Positions 44,474 to 56,229 of a stretch of 64,000 nt of DNA are shown here, in pieces. The number at the start of each line of letters is the position of its first letter. Position 1 is the stretch's first letter. The position numbers and the translations under genes were made by a program. The DNA comes from Eonycteris spelaea (Eukaryota > Chordata > Mammalia > Chiroptera > Pteropodidae), in assembly GCA_003508835.1 (NCBI GenBank), contig PUFA01000021.1, positions 10,208,501-10,272,500 on the forward strand, given 5' to 3'. The notes beneath the pieces are model-generated. The model was not told the DNA's origin. It saw only the letters and a program-made list of their open reading frames with translations, and did not search any database.

Positions 44474-46180
44474 AATGAAGTTCAATCTCAAAAGGGCCCA
44501 TGTAAATGGAAATAGAGTAAAAAAGATTTTTGGCTTCGCTTATATTCTGTGAACATGTGAAATCATAAAGAAAATTGGAAATTTGGAGATTTGCTATTTG
44601 GATATAGTGCTTCACACTACCTGTGTTAACTTCTAAAATTTTTTGTTCCACGAAAAGCGCTTGGATACAGCTGAAGAGTCAAGCTGCTCCTGCTTTTCAT
44701 GACCTTTCCAATGAGTAAAAAATGCTACTTTTCTACAAATGTGAGCTCTCCGAAAATAGTTAATTCCAAAATTAATTTTGTTATCTGAATAATGACTGAG
44801 TCATAAGATTTTAAATCTTAACCTGTTAGAAACAATGTTCATAAAGTTATAAAAAAAAAAACAACAACTAAAAAAAAACTCCCCACAAACATCCAGGTGT
44901 CTGAGTTAGGTTCATCAACCATCAAAGGTTGTATGTAATGTGATTGTCATGCTACCTTTTAGCTTTGTCTTTGCACAACAAGACAGGAATGGACTTCTGA
45001 TCTCTAGGGAAAGGGTAATTTATTTGCATTTGATAGTGATTATCCTTCTTTAGTACTGGTACTTGAATTTCACCAAGTATTCTTGATCCATTGTCAAAGT
45101 ATAAAATTAAATAGAAAAATAATATTTTATTCTCATTATATACAATTTAAGATTATAGATATACACATTTTATGTAACTTCTTTTTAAATTTATCTTCAT
45201 GAGGACAGAACTATTTTTAAAGACTAGAACTCAAGATTTATATGACAAAAACTTCTTTACCAAATATACATTCTCATCTCTCTGAATTCGTTAAACTCAT
45301 TGTCCATGGCTATACAAATTTCACTATGAGCAGAATCAGAACTAGTACTGAATACTGACAAAGAAGATATAACATTTTATAGTTTGGGTAGAACTGTTGT
45401 TGTTGAATGCAAGTTTTGATTTTTAAAATTTAACTCACTGTACTTATTATAATTTTATAAAATTATACATTTCTCCTGCCTATAGACATTCATTTTATTT
45501 ATTTTCTTTTACATTAATGTTTTGATTGAAAATTTAAAATTAGCATAGCAATACCAGACACAAACATCTAAATTTTGGTTTTTGGCTGAGGTGAAGAATA
45601 AAATTTTGTTTATTTATGTTTGCCCCTGGTATCTTGTTACATAACATTTTTAAATAATCTGTAGGAAAAAAAAAGTTAAGAGATTTTAAAAATATATGTA
45701 ACTTCATTTCCAAGTCACCGACTCTCCAGTTTAAAGCATCAGCTTTGAGTTTTATCAAAGGATTGTAGCCTTTGACATGTCTTTGAAGAACCTGTAGTGA
45801 AGTACACCATAAAAACACTTCATCAGTATCAACAGTAAAGCTTGAAAGTTGAGAACTTAGATGTGAAATACTTAATACCTTGAAAACTCATAGTTTTAAC
45901 TACCGACTGCAGTCTGTGAAGAGAATGGAACCTGTCTTACTCACTCTTCTCTCTCCTGTGCTTCTGGTACTCTCTATTACTTCATAGACGTGCAATCAAG
46001 TATTTCTTGAACAAATGTTGAATGCAGCAGGTAAGGTGTTCGCCAAGTGGACCTTTAAATGGTACACTACTGGCATGACATATGGAATTGGGCCAATTTG
46101 CACCCTCAACATGAGACATTCTGAATGTGATAGTAGGCAATGCCATTGGTATCGTTTTATAGCAAACATTCTTAACAGCC
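44474..46180. other. AT-rich unassigned block
   Basis: No gene or family is recognised. The 92-codon minus-strand frame at 45540-45818 has no motif. Confidence 0.4.
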
Positions 46181-46202
46181 ATTATTATTATTATTATTAT
46201 TA
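46181..46202. repeat. (ATT)7 microsatellite
   Basis: Perfect ATT run. Confidence 0.95.
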
Positions 46203-46834
46203 TGTTGCTGTTTTAAATCAGGGAAGAGTTTTGAAAAGAAGCACAGTGAAATGGATAAAGCCCTGTTTAGAATACTGAATTTTATCAAGTCTATTATACC
46301 ACGGAGAAATCAAAAGAGAAAATTGCTTTAAGACAAAAAAGGTCACAGATGTTTTAATTTTTACAACATTTTAGCACATCTCATTCTTGAAAGGATTTGA
46401 GATGAAAAATGGAAAAATCTGAAATTAAGAACCCACATCACAGAAAAAAAATTATAAATTTGAAATCTTGATATCTTTCAGGTTAAAATTTCACAGTTCC
46501 AGGGACTTTTCTTTCTTTTTTAAAAAAGTTCTGGCAGAGTGAAGTAAGATCTCTTCCTAATTTTTACATAAGAGCAGATGCAAAGCTTGCTGTTTCAGTG
46601 TCTTAGGGTTTAATCCTTACTTGAAGAATGCACATTGGTATCTAAGCAATACACATGGCGATGTTTCTTCAGGGCACATGGAAAGCTTAGGACAAAGGAA
46701 GCCAACTCAAAAAGCCCCCAAGGCCAGAAAGGAAAGGAAAATGAATGCATTCAAGACACTATTGAACTAAACAAAGGGAATGGACTTTCCCTAAAGAGAA
46801 GACAGCTGTTTTCTTTTCCTTATGAAAGGCAGGA

Positions 46835-47110
46835 ATTTTTTGGAAAAGTTAATAATGCTGGGAAAGAAAGAGGCAGCAAGAAAAGAGGGAGACCAGATAG
46901 GAGATGGATTGACTCTGTAAAAAAAGCCATCAGCGTGAGCTGGGCAGGGCTGGTGAGGACAGAGCACTGTGGACATCACTCACTCTTAGGGTTAGCAGGC
47001 ATTGAAGTGGGCTTAACTGCACATAACATATACAGCTACTTGTTGTTACTAGGAAGGAGGGCACGATGGCACACAATTTGCTCGACAAAGTGGGCAATCA
47101 AAATTGCATG
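46835..47110 (+). mobile_element. RTE-clade LINE remnant (reverse-transcriptase C-terminus and 3' tail)
   Basis: Within a frame open over 46635-47123, residues at about 46885-46935 read 'KKRGRPDRRWIDSVKKAI'. This is the RGRPxxRWxDxVxxxl signature just after the reverse transcriptase domain in RTE-type non-LTR retrotransposons. Downstream, 'catcactcactcttagggttagcagg' and 'ggcttaactgcacataacat' match the decayed form of the conserved RTE 3' end ('agggtcgccataggtcgg', 'gacttgacggcac'), with the CpGs changed to TG/CA-type products. The 5' part of the element is missing. It is an old, dead copy, possibly MamRTE or BovB-like. The part of the frame before about 46835 is not clearly RTE. Confidence 0.75.
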
Positions 47111-47454
47111 TGACGCTTCTTAACTTTTTAAATGTTGGAAATAAATTTCTAAAATTTATAAATTATTTCAGGCCAATAAAAAAAACAAACGAAAACAGCG
47201 GTTCTATGTGCTCGCTATAGCACAAACGCATACAATTGTGAACACTTGCCATAGCATTTGAGTATGTGTACTTTGAGCAGAAACAGAAGCTTCCTACAGG
47301 TGTGTTATTTAACTAACTTGGTTTATATAGTATTAAGATTTTTGAAAAAATTAAAAATAGAGAAATCAACTTTATCTGAGTGTTTAATGTCAATGGCTTT
47401 CATTTGGTGATATTTTTTAAGTCTACCTTGCTATCGTTAGAAGTGCAAGTCCCA
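47111..47454. other. Unassigned sequence
   Basis: Nothing recognised. Confidence 0.45.
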
Positions 47455-47765
47455 ATCTATAACTCCCACTACATTTTATTGAGTTATAATTACTATCAGT
47501 TAATTTAATAGATTTAAGGATACAGTTTGATGAGATTTAAAAAATGAATATATATGTAACCACCACCACACAAACAAAACATAAGCTATTTCCATTACTC
47601 AAGACATTTCCCTCATGCTCCTCATAGTAACTGCCCCCATGCAAGCAAACAGTCTGATTTTATACACCACAGATAGATTAATTTTGCCAATACTAGAATC
47701 ATATCTACTGTTCGGTGTTTTGTTTATTTCATTAAATATCTTTTTGAAAGTTTTTTCCCCTGGTA
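47455..47765 (-). mobile_element. L1 3' UTR fragment, antisense
   Basis: 'attttattgagttataatta', 'aaggatacagtttgatgagattt', 'tatatgtaaccaccaccacacaaac', 'aacataagctatttccat', 'catgctcctcatagtaactgccccc' and 'gatagattaattttgccaatactagaatcatat' follow the complement of a common old L1M 3' UTR. Confidence 0.82.
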
Positions 47766-47835
47766 ATATAGGTGCCTAATAAATTACTTCAAATGAATTC
47801 TGTATGTATTCAAAAGGATGCTATGGAGGTATTCT

Positions 47836-48045
47836 CCCTCTGCTTGGTGATTTCCGTAGCCTCAGTTAAAGGAAACAAAGGTGGTCCAAATCATTTGGAG
47901 GCTCACTCACTCACGTGTACTGTGGTCCAGGCTGTCAACTGGGCACCTTAATTCCTCTCCACGTGGTTTTCTCTATGCTGTTTCTTTATGTGGACTAGTT
48001 TGGCCTTTTTCACATCATCTGAGTTTCAAGAATGTATTTTCTTTG
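47836..48045 (-). mobile_element. Possible MLT1-like LTR fragment, antisense
   Basis: 'ggaggctcactcactcacgtg', then 'gtcaactgggcaccttaattcctctccacgtgg' and 'ttctctatgctgtttctttatgtgg' parallel the 'ggctcactcacgtggctgttggcaggcctcagttcctcgccacgtgggcctctccat' block of an LTR-type mammalian repeat. Family assignment is tentative. Confidence 0.4.
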
Positions 48046-48763
48046 TGCTTAAATTGGTGTTATCAGTTTAGAATTACCTAAAATTTCAAAAGAGAGACAA
48101 ATCATAATGTAAATGCTGCTGAGAAGCCAGATAAAATTATTGGGGGTAGAAGTATAGGTGGAAAGTTTGCCAAAGCATAAATTTATAAAGTGAGAAAAAT
48201 TCCTAAGAGTAATTATAACATAAATTTTTAAATGTGAAATAAAACCATTTCAAATACTTAAATTTTAGAAAGAATTGTATGGCTTATTTTCTCTAAGGGA
48301 AACGTCTTTTCATTTGCAGTCAGTATTATAAATATATATAACTTCACACAGATGAATTGTTCGCTGGATATGGGTGTTCACATTTCCTCAGTGTCTTTCT
48401 GAGGAGAAATACACCCAGTATGGCAGAAAGTTGTGGTGGGAAACTTTCTAAATGGTGTGATGACTATGGTTGAGATGAGCCTTAAAAGTTATGGAGCCCA
48501 GGGACATTGAGCCATTAACATTTAAAATATTCACAATTTAAAAACTGGAATTAGAAGTCATGTTTCCAGTTCAAGAATAATAAGTGAAAACAGGAAGCTG
48601 TGAGAAGACTCATGTTTTTAAATAACATCTCGTGTGAACTATCACATGAGCTTTCAAAATATGTTTAAGCTACTTTCAGTGAAAGCTGCCACAGGCAACA
48701 CAATTTTCAGTCACTGCTCTGGATTTTATGTACTTAATAATATTGGCTAGTGTGTTTTGGCAA

Positions 48764-48872
48764 CAGGATGATCAACTGTCCCAGTTTCCCTGTGACTGAG
48801 AAGTCTCCCAGTCAGGGGTCTTTCTGTGTTAAAAATGGGAAAGTCACAAACAAACTGGGGAGACTGTCACTG
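48764..48872. mobile_element. Palindromic MITE-like element
   Basis: The left part ('gatgatcaactgtcccagtttccctgtgactg') and the right part ('aagtcacaaacaaactggggagactgtcac') are imperfect reverse complements over about 33 bases with about 40 bases between. This matches a known style of mammalian MITE that reads 'gaccaactgtcccagtttgcc...' from both ends. Confidence 0.6.
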
Positions 48873-48875
48873 TAA

Positions 48876-48990
48876 CAGGTACTTACCACATCCGAGGTGT
48901 TTAACACATTTAATTTAACACTCCCATAAAACCCATATGCAGATTCTATGAGGACTGTAACCCACACAGCTTAAATCCAGGTCCCGAATT
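48876..48990 (-). repeat. MIR fragment
   Basis: 'gtacttaccacatccgaggtgtt', 'aacacatttaatttaacactcccataaaacccatatg' and 'cacacagcttaaatccaggtcccgaattct' follow the complement of MIR. Confidence 0.7.
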
Positions 48991-50955
48991 CTTTTTTATG
49001 GTTGGTTGCACATGACTTTGCAGTTCCTTGGAGTTTATGTTTCGAATAAGTGGGAGAGACATGATGCTCATTTGTGTTACTGTACTGTTCTATTTGTCTA
49101 GCAAAGATGACTCAAAGGAAGCAAAATACTACCTTGTGAGGGCCAAATACACGGGGAGGGGAGCTATTGGAGGGGACTATCTACTGATATAGATGAACTG
49201 GGTTTGTCATGAGTTGTGTACTTGGGAAGGACCATTTGAGATAGGTATTCGTTCATGGACCAAGATGGTCCAGAATGAAAATCTGTGTATAGGAGAGTAA
49301 GGAAACAGAAGAGGATCCTGGGAGATGTCGGGCTGCCCTCGCGTCACAGCCAGACTCAGATGACTTCACAAGCACTGTGAGACTAAACTGGCCTTCATAA
49401 TGATCTACGATGGAGCTAGAGATTGGAAACTAGTCACCTGTGAAACCACTCTAATACTTGCATGGGACTATTATACATAGCATAATGACTAGGCAGACGC
49501 TGGACACAGACTGCCAATGAGGCGATTCCAAGAGGAGAAATAAATCAGGGCTGTTTGCTGACGGCACTCCCAATAGCTGGGGAAATGAACTTCATTTCTG
49601 ATGGGGTATCTGCAGCACCTCGTAGTGTCTGCTACTGGCTTGAAGAGAACTGAGACTTGCTTGCCACAGAGATCAATTTCCCTTACGACCAGCAAAGTTT
49701 CAAAGAATATTATTAAAGATGATAAAGAGTCGGCAGCATTCCTCTTTGGTATCCCATTGCTTAGGAATTTGCCCTGATTTTTTTTTTTTTTTACATTTGT
49801 GAGCGAATGAGGAATTAATAAATATTTGATTTCACATTTACATCTCTGAAATTTTGACTTAGATGTAAAAATAATGTCTCTGGTATGACGTGTTCTCAGA
49901 CCAGAATTTCTATTAAATTGTGAATAAAATTGCCATATATGGGCGCTGCTTTAGTATCACATACTAAAGACTGACCTCAGTCAGTCTTCCTGGATCCTCA
50001 GGCTCTGATGCTGCCTTCACAATCAAAGTCTTCAAATTCCAAACAGATTCAAAGGCGCCCGCACGACCCTGCCTTTGTGTGAATTAGTCATCCACATCCA
50101 GTCACACTTCCCTGATTCTGTCCCTGAATCTCAAGTTTTCAGAGCCATGGCCCTTAATGCTGTTAAATGTCAGTGAGAGCAATTTCTAAACAAAACACAC
50201 AAAAAGTGAAAATATATGCGAGGCATTTTGGTCACAATCGGCTATCAGGCTAGTTTTATAAAAACAAACATGCCAAAGGCAGGTACAACACACAGTGTTG
50301 CTAAGGGTTATGGGATGTGGCTTCTCAACCTGCTCCGCTATATATCCACTATTTCAAAATGTATTCTTTCATATCGGTTTTTCACCAGAGTTTCATAGTT
50401 TAATTAGTAATACTATGTGGAATGGAATAATTGTTTTATATTAATTATGACGAAAGTGCAATGCTTTACGAGATAGTATGGTAGAGAGGTTTGCGTGCAT
50501 ACGAGTGCTGCCAATCATGTATATTTTATAATAATATCTGGTCTTTAAACTGAGTTGATAGATCACAGTATCATTAGAGTCTATGAACTAGTCTATATTT
50601 TTATGACAGTCCCTGAATGAAGATATAGGTAAGAGTCATTAAACAACTTTATCAATGTCAATATAATAAATATAGTGTGTATCTCTCATCTGTTTTTACT
50701 CAAATTCTATAAAATAAGTAAGTTCCCAACTCATCATATATTGATTTATCTCCTATATTCTGATTCTCTAAAATATAGATCCCATTTATGTTTTCCTTTA
50801 AATATTTGAAATTTAACAAATGGAAATATGTGGCTAAAAGCTATACATTTGTTTGTGAAAATTGTCACTTTTAACGTTTCCACCTATCTTGTTTCTTGTT
50901 TCATGCAGATTTATAAGCATGGGTCGAAGAACCCTTAGAAAAACCGTTTAATCGC
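48991..50955. other. Unassigned sequence; GC-richer patch at 49300-49700 and hairpin at 49967
   Basis: A perfect 9-bp hairpin, AAGACTGAC-CTCA-GTCAGTCTT, lies at 49967-49988. The patch 49300-49700 is of higher complexity, without a recognised family. No gene is identified. Confidence 0.4.
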
Positions 50956-50957
50956 TA

Positions 50958-52216
50958 TAGCAATGGTGCTGGGGATGGAAAGCCACATGCAAAAGAATAA
51001 AACCAGGCTGCTATATGTCATCAAACCAAAATTAACTCAAAATGGATTAAAGACCTGAATATAAGGCTTGAAACAATAAAATGCATAGAAAAAAAACCAT
51101 TTGCATTAAACTCATGGACTGGTTTAAAAGAGATTTTATAAATTTGACCTCAAAGGTAAGGGAAGTAAAATAAAAAATAAATGAATGAGACAATACCAAA
51201 CTAAAAAGCTTCGTGGCAAAATAAACCATTGACAAAACAAAGAGGTAACCAACTGAATGGGAAAATATATTTGTGAACAACACTTCTAATAAGGGGCTGA
51301 TATCCAAAAAATATAAAGAACTCATTCAACTCAATAACAGGAAAAAAAAAGCAATCAAATTAAAAAATGGGCAGAGGATCTGAACAAACACTTCTCTCTA
51401 GAAGACATACAAATGGCAAACAGACATATGAGAAGATGCCCAACTTCACTAGCTATTAGGGAAATATAAATCAAAATCACAATGAGATACCACCTCATGC
51501 TTGTTAGAATGGCTACCATCAACAGGACAAGTGACAGTGTTGGAGAGGCTGTGGGGAGAAGGAACCTTCACACACTGATGATGGGAATGTAAATTGGTAC
51601 AGCTACTATAATGGCCGTATCTCAAAAAACTAATAATAGAATTACCATATGACCCCTCTTTGGGTATCTACCCCAAAATTTGAAAACATTTATCCATAAA
51701 GATATATGCACCCCAATGTTCACTGAAGCATTATTCGGTGGCCAAGCCATGGAAACAACCGAAATGCTTTTTGCTAGAAGACCAGCTAAAGAAGAGGTAG
51801 TATGTCTATGTGATAGAGTGTTACTCAGCTATAAGACAAGATAAAATATTATTATTTATGAGAACATGAATGGATCTTGAGATAATCATGCTAAGTACAT
51901 AAGTCACAGAAAAAATTGAGAAAGATATGATTTCACTCATATGTGGGATATAAAGCTGAAAACAACAAACGAACAAGACAAACAAAAAAAAAGGCAAAAG
52001 ACAGCAGTTTAGTGGTTACCAGAGGGAAGGGGGGAGGTGGGGAGGTGCATAAGGGTAAAGGGGATCAGGAGGATCAAATATAGTGTGATGGAAGGAGATT
52101 TGATTTGGGTGGTGAACCTATAATGAAATATACGCATGATGTATTATTGAACTGTACATTTGAAACCTACATAATTTTCCTAAACAATGTCACCCCAATA
52201 AATTTAATTTAAAAAA
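50958..52216 (+). mobile_element. 5'-truncated L1, ORF2 3' end plus 3' UTR
   Basis: The copy begins within ORF2 ('atggtgctggggatgg', 'ctcaaaatggattaaagacc'). It runs through the C-terminal coding part ('gccaaacagacatatgagaagatgcc'-type, 'gagataccacctcatgcttgttagaatggc', 'gtggggagaaggaacc', 'accatatgacccctctttgggtatctacccc', 'ataaagatatatgcaccccaatg'). It ends with a G-rich 3' UTR segment at 52020-52070 and 'caatgtcaccccaataaatttaatttaa'. ORF2 is broken by stops and indels. I could not find a clear target-site duplication. Confidence 0.95.
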
Positions 52217-52642
52217 TGACATGCCAAAAGTAAAAAATGACAAAAAAGAAGTCATAATATAAAGCTAGTATATGCAGTTGTAGGTGGGTTTTGCCAGGAC
52301 AGTTTATCAGAAGTGTTTAGACAGAATTCTAAATTCTAAAAAATTTTCGGAGCATTTCTATATTAAACTTCCAAAGTAATCAGGCATATTTTTACTCTTA
52401 ACATTTTTCTTGATTCAAATACTCCATTTATTTGCATAAAATGTACTGTAATAAATACACATATATCTAAAACATTATTTTTGTAATGCTCTTCTTTCTC
52501 TTAGTTTTAAGTTGACCTTTTATGATTTGAAAACTTTATGCTTTTTGATAAATTGTGTTCACTCCTGGTGGATAAAATGTAAGTACTTGTAAAATTTTCT
52601 TCATTCTATATAAAAATAAGAGCAAGTTGGACATGAGGGAAA

Positions 52643-52646
<4 letters not shown>
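52217..52646. other. AT-rich unassigned sequence
   Basis: Nothing recognised. Confidence 0.45.

Positions 52647-52687
<41 letters not shown>
52647..52687. repeat. (TG)20 microsatellite
   Basis: Perfect TG run of 41 bases. Confidence 0.97.
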
Positions 52688-52691
<4 letters not shown>

Positions 52692-53277
52692 CAAGTGTAT
52701 TTCATTTAGTCAAAGCGATAGTAGAGGGTAAGTTGGTTGGTAGATATCATAATGTTTTATTTTCACTTTATTATAATAGTTCTTATGCTTTGTTTTCCAT
52801 TGTTTTAGGATGAATGTAAAAGCAGCTAATCTTATATTTTCAAAATATAGGCTATATTAACTTCTGATCCTTGACAACTTTGACAAACTAATACATTCTC
52901 ATTTAGTTTACTTGATTTCTACTTAGCAAGAAATCTAAGGTTTGTATTGCTACCAAGCTGAGAGTATTTTAAAATATTTTGTTTGGTTAATATGCTTTTG
53001 GTACTTTTGGTAAAATTTATATTTTAGTTGTACACATCTCATTCTAAAGGAGAACCAGTTTTTTGTTGCTTCATATGTATCTCCTTGGGTATACATTGAA
53101 TTGTCTTATTAAGACCACAAATCACTTTCACAGGTATTATTCCATTTGCTAGATTTTCTTAAATTTGACCCTTTTGTATATTTTCCCTATGGACATCCAT
53201 AAAAGCTTTTTCTGTGTTCTTATTTTATTGAATAGAAACAAACATATTCTTCTTTTACTATTGAAGTTACTATTGAA
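52688..53277. other. AT-rich unassigned sequence
   Basis: Nothing recognised. Confidence 0.45.
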
Positions 53278-53398
53278 GGAAATTTGACTTTGAGTGGTGA
53301 ACACACAACGCAATATACATATGGTATATTACTGAATCATACACTTGAAACCTATCTAAGTTTATCAACCAATGTTATCCCAATAAATATTTAAAAGC
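53278..53398 (+). mobile_element. Short L1 3' end
   Basis: 'tttgagtggtgaacacacaacgcaatatac', 'tggtatattactgaatcatacacttgaaacc' and 'aaccaatgttatcccaataaatattt' are the terminal ~120 bases of the same L1 lineage as 50958-52216. It is a very short 5'-truncated copy. Confidence 0.85.
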
Positions 53399-54599
53399 GC
53401 ATACATAAAAAGTACACTTCCCCATTATCTCACATTTTATTGGTTTTATGGTATTCCTCATTATAATAGTACTCACTGAAACCAATTTAATAAAGACTAA
53501 TTTCTCTCTGACATTTAAAAAGCTAACATTTAGTGGCTATTTACATTTTGAAATATTTTGTTTCACTGACTGCTCAATGTCCTAAGACATTTTTTTCAGA
53601 ATAAAAATATAATATTCTATCTTGTTTATAGATTTTATCTGATAAAATTTTTTCCTAATAGATTAGCTATTTATATTTTCAAAAAATCCATGCAGCCTTT
53701 TGTTTTAACCTTTGATTTTTAAAGGAAAAATATGGATATATTGACTGTTGAAAGTGATGGGACATTAACGGTGGGAGGTGTCTGCCACCACACGTTTGGG
53801 GACTTAAGCCACTGTTATTGTCATGTGCAACTGTCAACCTTCTACGTTAATTAGATTATAAACATTTTTCCATCAGGATTAAGGTTATTTAGCTCAGTTT
53901 CTTCTTTCATACCTTAATGATCTTTTAGAGGGAAAGTAGTTAAGTATCAATTTCATATAATTAATATCATGAGGCTTATAATTAAGCGCCATTATTTTTA
54001 GAGTGGCTTGCAGCAATTGAAAATCTGATAAATATAACTCACGATGCTATAATGACATCTTATAAATATTTCAGAGGTGGATAAGCTGAGACAAAAAAGT
54101 TTTTTTTTTGCCAGAATTCATGACTAGGAGATACATTAAATGACTCAGAAATAAATTTAAAACAATTGGAATCTATAAAAAATAAAAGCATTTTTTTATA
54201 TTTGAAACTAGTTAAAATTCTAGCATTAATCTTACAGGAAAAATATATCAATAAGTTGTGAATGTCTCTATTCCAATGTGTAATTCCTAAGAGTATTCTC
54301 TTAAGCACATGTGTGTAGGAGGTGTTTTATGGTTTACATACCCACCCTTCACATGTCCCCTTCAGTACTTGCATGCAACTTAAAACACTTCATTACTCAC
54401 ATGATTTTATTTCCTTCCTCGATAATTTTGGCTTTGTTGTGTGGATGCCCAATGATACTTTCTTTTTTACCTTTTTTTAGTTTAGTGGTTTTATAAGAAC
54501 ACATCAGAGTTCTTCCTGTTATGGGATGCTTTCCCTAAATACATAGTATGTATTCATTTTAAATATATAAGCTTAAGCATACTTTTTAATTAAGAACGT
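53399..54599. other. AT-rich unassigned sequence
   Basis: No family is recognised. Frames at 54060-54308 and 54311-54496 look random. Confidence 0.45.
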
Positions 54600-55760
54600 T
54601 TATTTTAATTATAGATAGTAGTCTTTGTTATTTTTCATTGCTTCAGTTTTTTCTGTGTTGTCCCCATCATTGAATTTTCTCTGGCTATATCTTCTACATC
54701 CTTTGTTGTCTCTCAAATCTCTTTAATCTCTGTTCACTTCTGCATTACTTTTAGCTTAGTTTTCTTTCCCACATTTTTTCCTTCTCTTTTTAAATCTTTT
54801 CTACTGGATTCTAATTCTTTCCCTTTGTCAGTTTCTTTTTCGTGTTTTCGTTTTTGCCTAATAATTTATATTTGAGTTTCTCTAATTCTGATTATACTAT
54901 TCATTCATATTTTCTATTTTATTCTTGATTTTTATTAGCTTATTTTGAAATATTATATGTTTGGTTTCTATGTTTTGTGACCATGTCTTTCTAGTGCCTT
55001 TATGTCTATTGGGATGTCGCTCAACTAATCAACCTGTTTCTTCCTTTTGATCTTTGGGTAAGCTTCAATTGTACCTTACTCATATCTCATGTTGGAACAC
55101 AATGACTTTTCTTCACATTTGCAGGAGGTTTCTATCTAGGTGGCTGGGGGTGGGCCAGGATAAATGTTCTAGTTTCATGATTCTAAGGTTCTCTATTTTG
55201 TTGTCATCAAAGAGTGTTTTAAACATATGCTTCTATTTTCTGAGACCTTATTTTCTACTCCTCTTCCCATCATGTGTTTAAACCCCCGCTTACCTTTGCT
55301 CCTAGTCTTTCTGTTCTTCACCATTTGGATTCTCCTCCCAATGGTTTGTCCTCATCGTTGATATTTCTGCTCTACAACAGAGCTTCGGCTCTTTGCTTTC
55401 ATGAGTGAGCCCTTCCTAAACTATCCTCCAATCCTTCGACTTTTATCCACCTCTTCCTAATTTTAGCACTTGTTCTAAAGTCATCCCACAAGGTTTCTAT
55501 TGCGGGTAAAGATTTCCCTTTTTGTTAGGGATTTTTGAGTTCCTTGGCTCTCAGGATGATCTGTGGTTTTGCTGACTTCTGTTTCATCCCACACAGTTCC
55601 TGATATCATGTTAGCGTTTTTGCCAACTGTAGCCCGGCTTCTTGGATTTTGAACTTTATGAGAATACTTGTCACTTTTTTTAAAAAAAGATATTACCTTG
55701 AGTTTTTCTGCTTTGTTATTATAGTTGCTTAGTCCCTTTAACCTTTTATAAGGGTTTTGC
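54600..55760 (-). mobile_element. Possible L1/HAL1 5'-region or ORF1 fragment, antisense
   Basis: Strong strand bias (T-rich plus strand, hence A-rich on minus) over more than 1 kb, and a 93-codon minus-strand frame (55481-55762) rich in Lys, Ser and Asn, fit an antisense L1/HAL1 ORF1 or 5' region. No unmistakable ORF1 motif is seen. Confidence 0.3.
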
Positions 55761-56191
55761 AAGATTGAAAATCTATTTTGATATCATGATCTTGTCCTTA
55801 TTCTTCTATCCACCAATTCCACAGCCCAATCCTACTGAGAATTTCAGTAAATATTAAGCAGTGTAAAAAAATTTTTAAGGAGAGGAAAGGTCCCATGCTT
55901 TTTAAGGATAGATATAGACATAGGTAAAAATAGTGATAATATATAAATATATAGATAGATATTACATAGCTATGTATACACATGTATATGTATAAAGAGT
56001 CACCTCGAAAACAGCTTTGTATATTTGATTCCAAATACTGTGTCTAAAAGTTTTTTTCATGACATAACTCTAAAAACTACTTTTTCCCCTCTCACTTTCA
56101 CATTTCTTTATCTCAAACTAATGGAAGACACCTAAAAGCAATTGGAAAAAATAGGTAGGAAGTTTCACTTTAAATGCGATCTTTACCTTAG

Positions 56192-56194
<3 letters not shown>
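55761..56194. other. AT-rich unassigned sequence
   Basis: Nothing recognised. Confidence 0.45.

Positions 56195-56226
<32 letters not shown>
56195..56226 (-). repeat. T-run of 32, possible antisense poly(A) tail
   Basis: A pure T-run of 32 is followed by 'actcggcctttatcgtcaac', which has unusual CpG content for this region. Such a layout could mark the 3' end of an antisense retrocopy, but I recognise no source transcript or target-site duplication. Confidence 0.6.

Positions 56227-56229
<3 letters not shown>

Noticed and set aside
46635..46834. N-terminal part of the 162-codon frame as a host gene
   Set aside because: Only the later part shows a recognised (RTE) signature. The earlier residues match nothing and the start is not an ATG in good context.
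51047..51325. 92-codon minus-strand ORF
   Set aside because: It is the antisense shadow of L1 ORF2.
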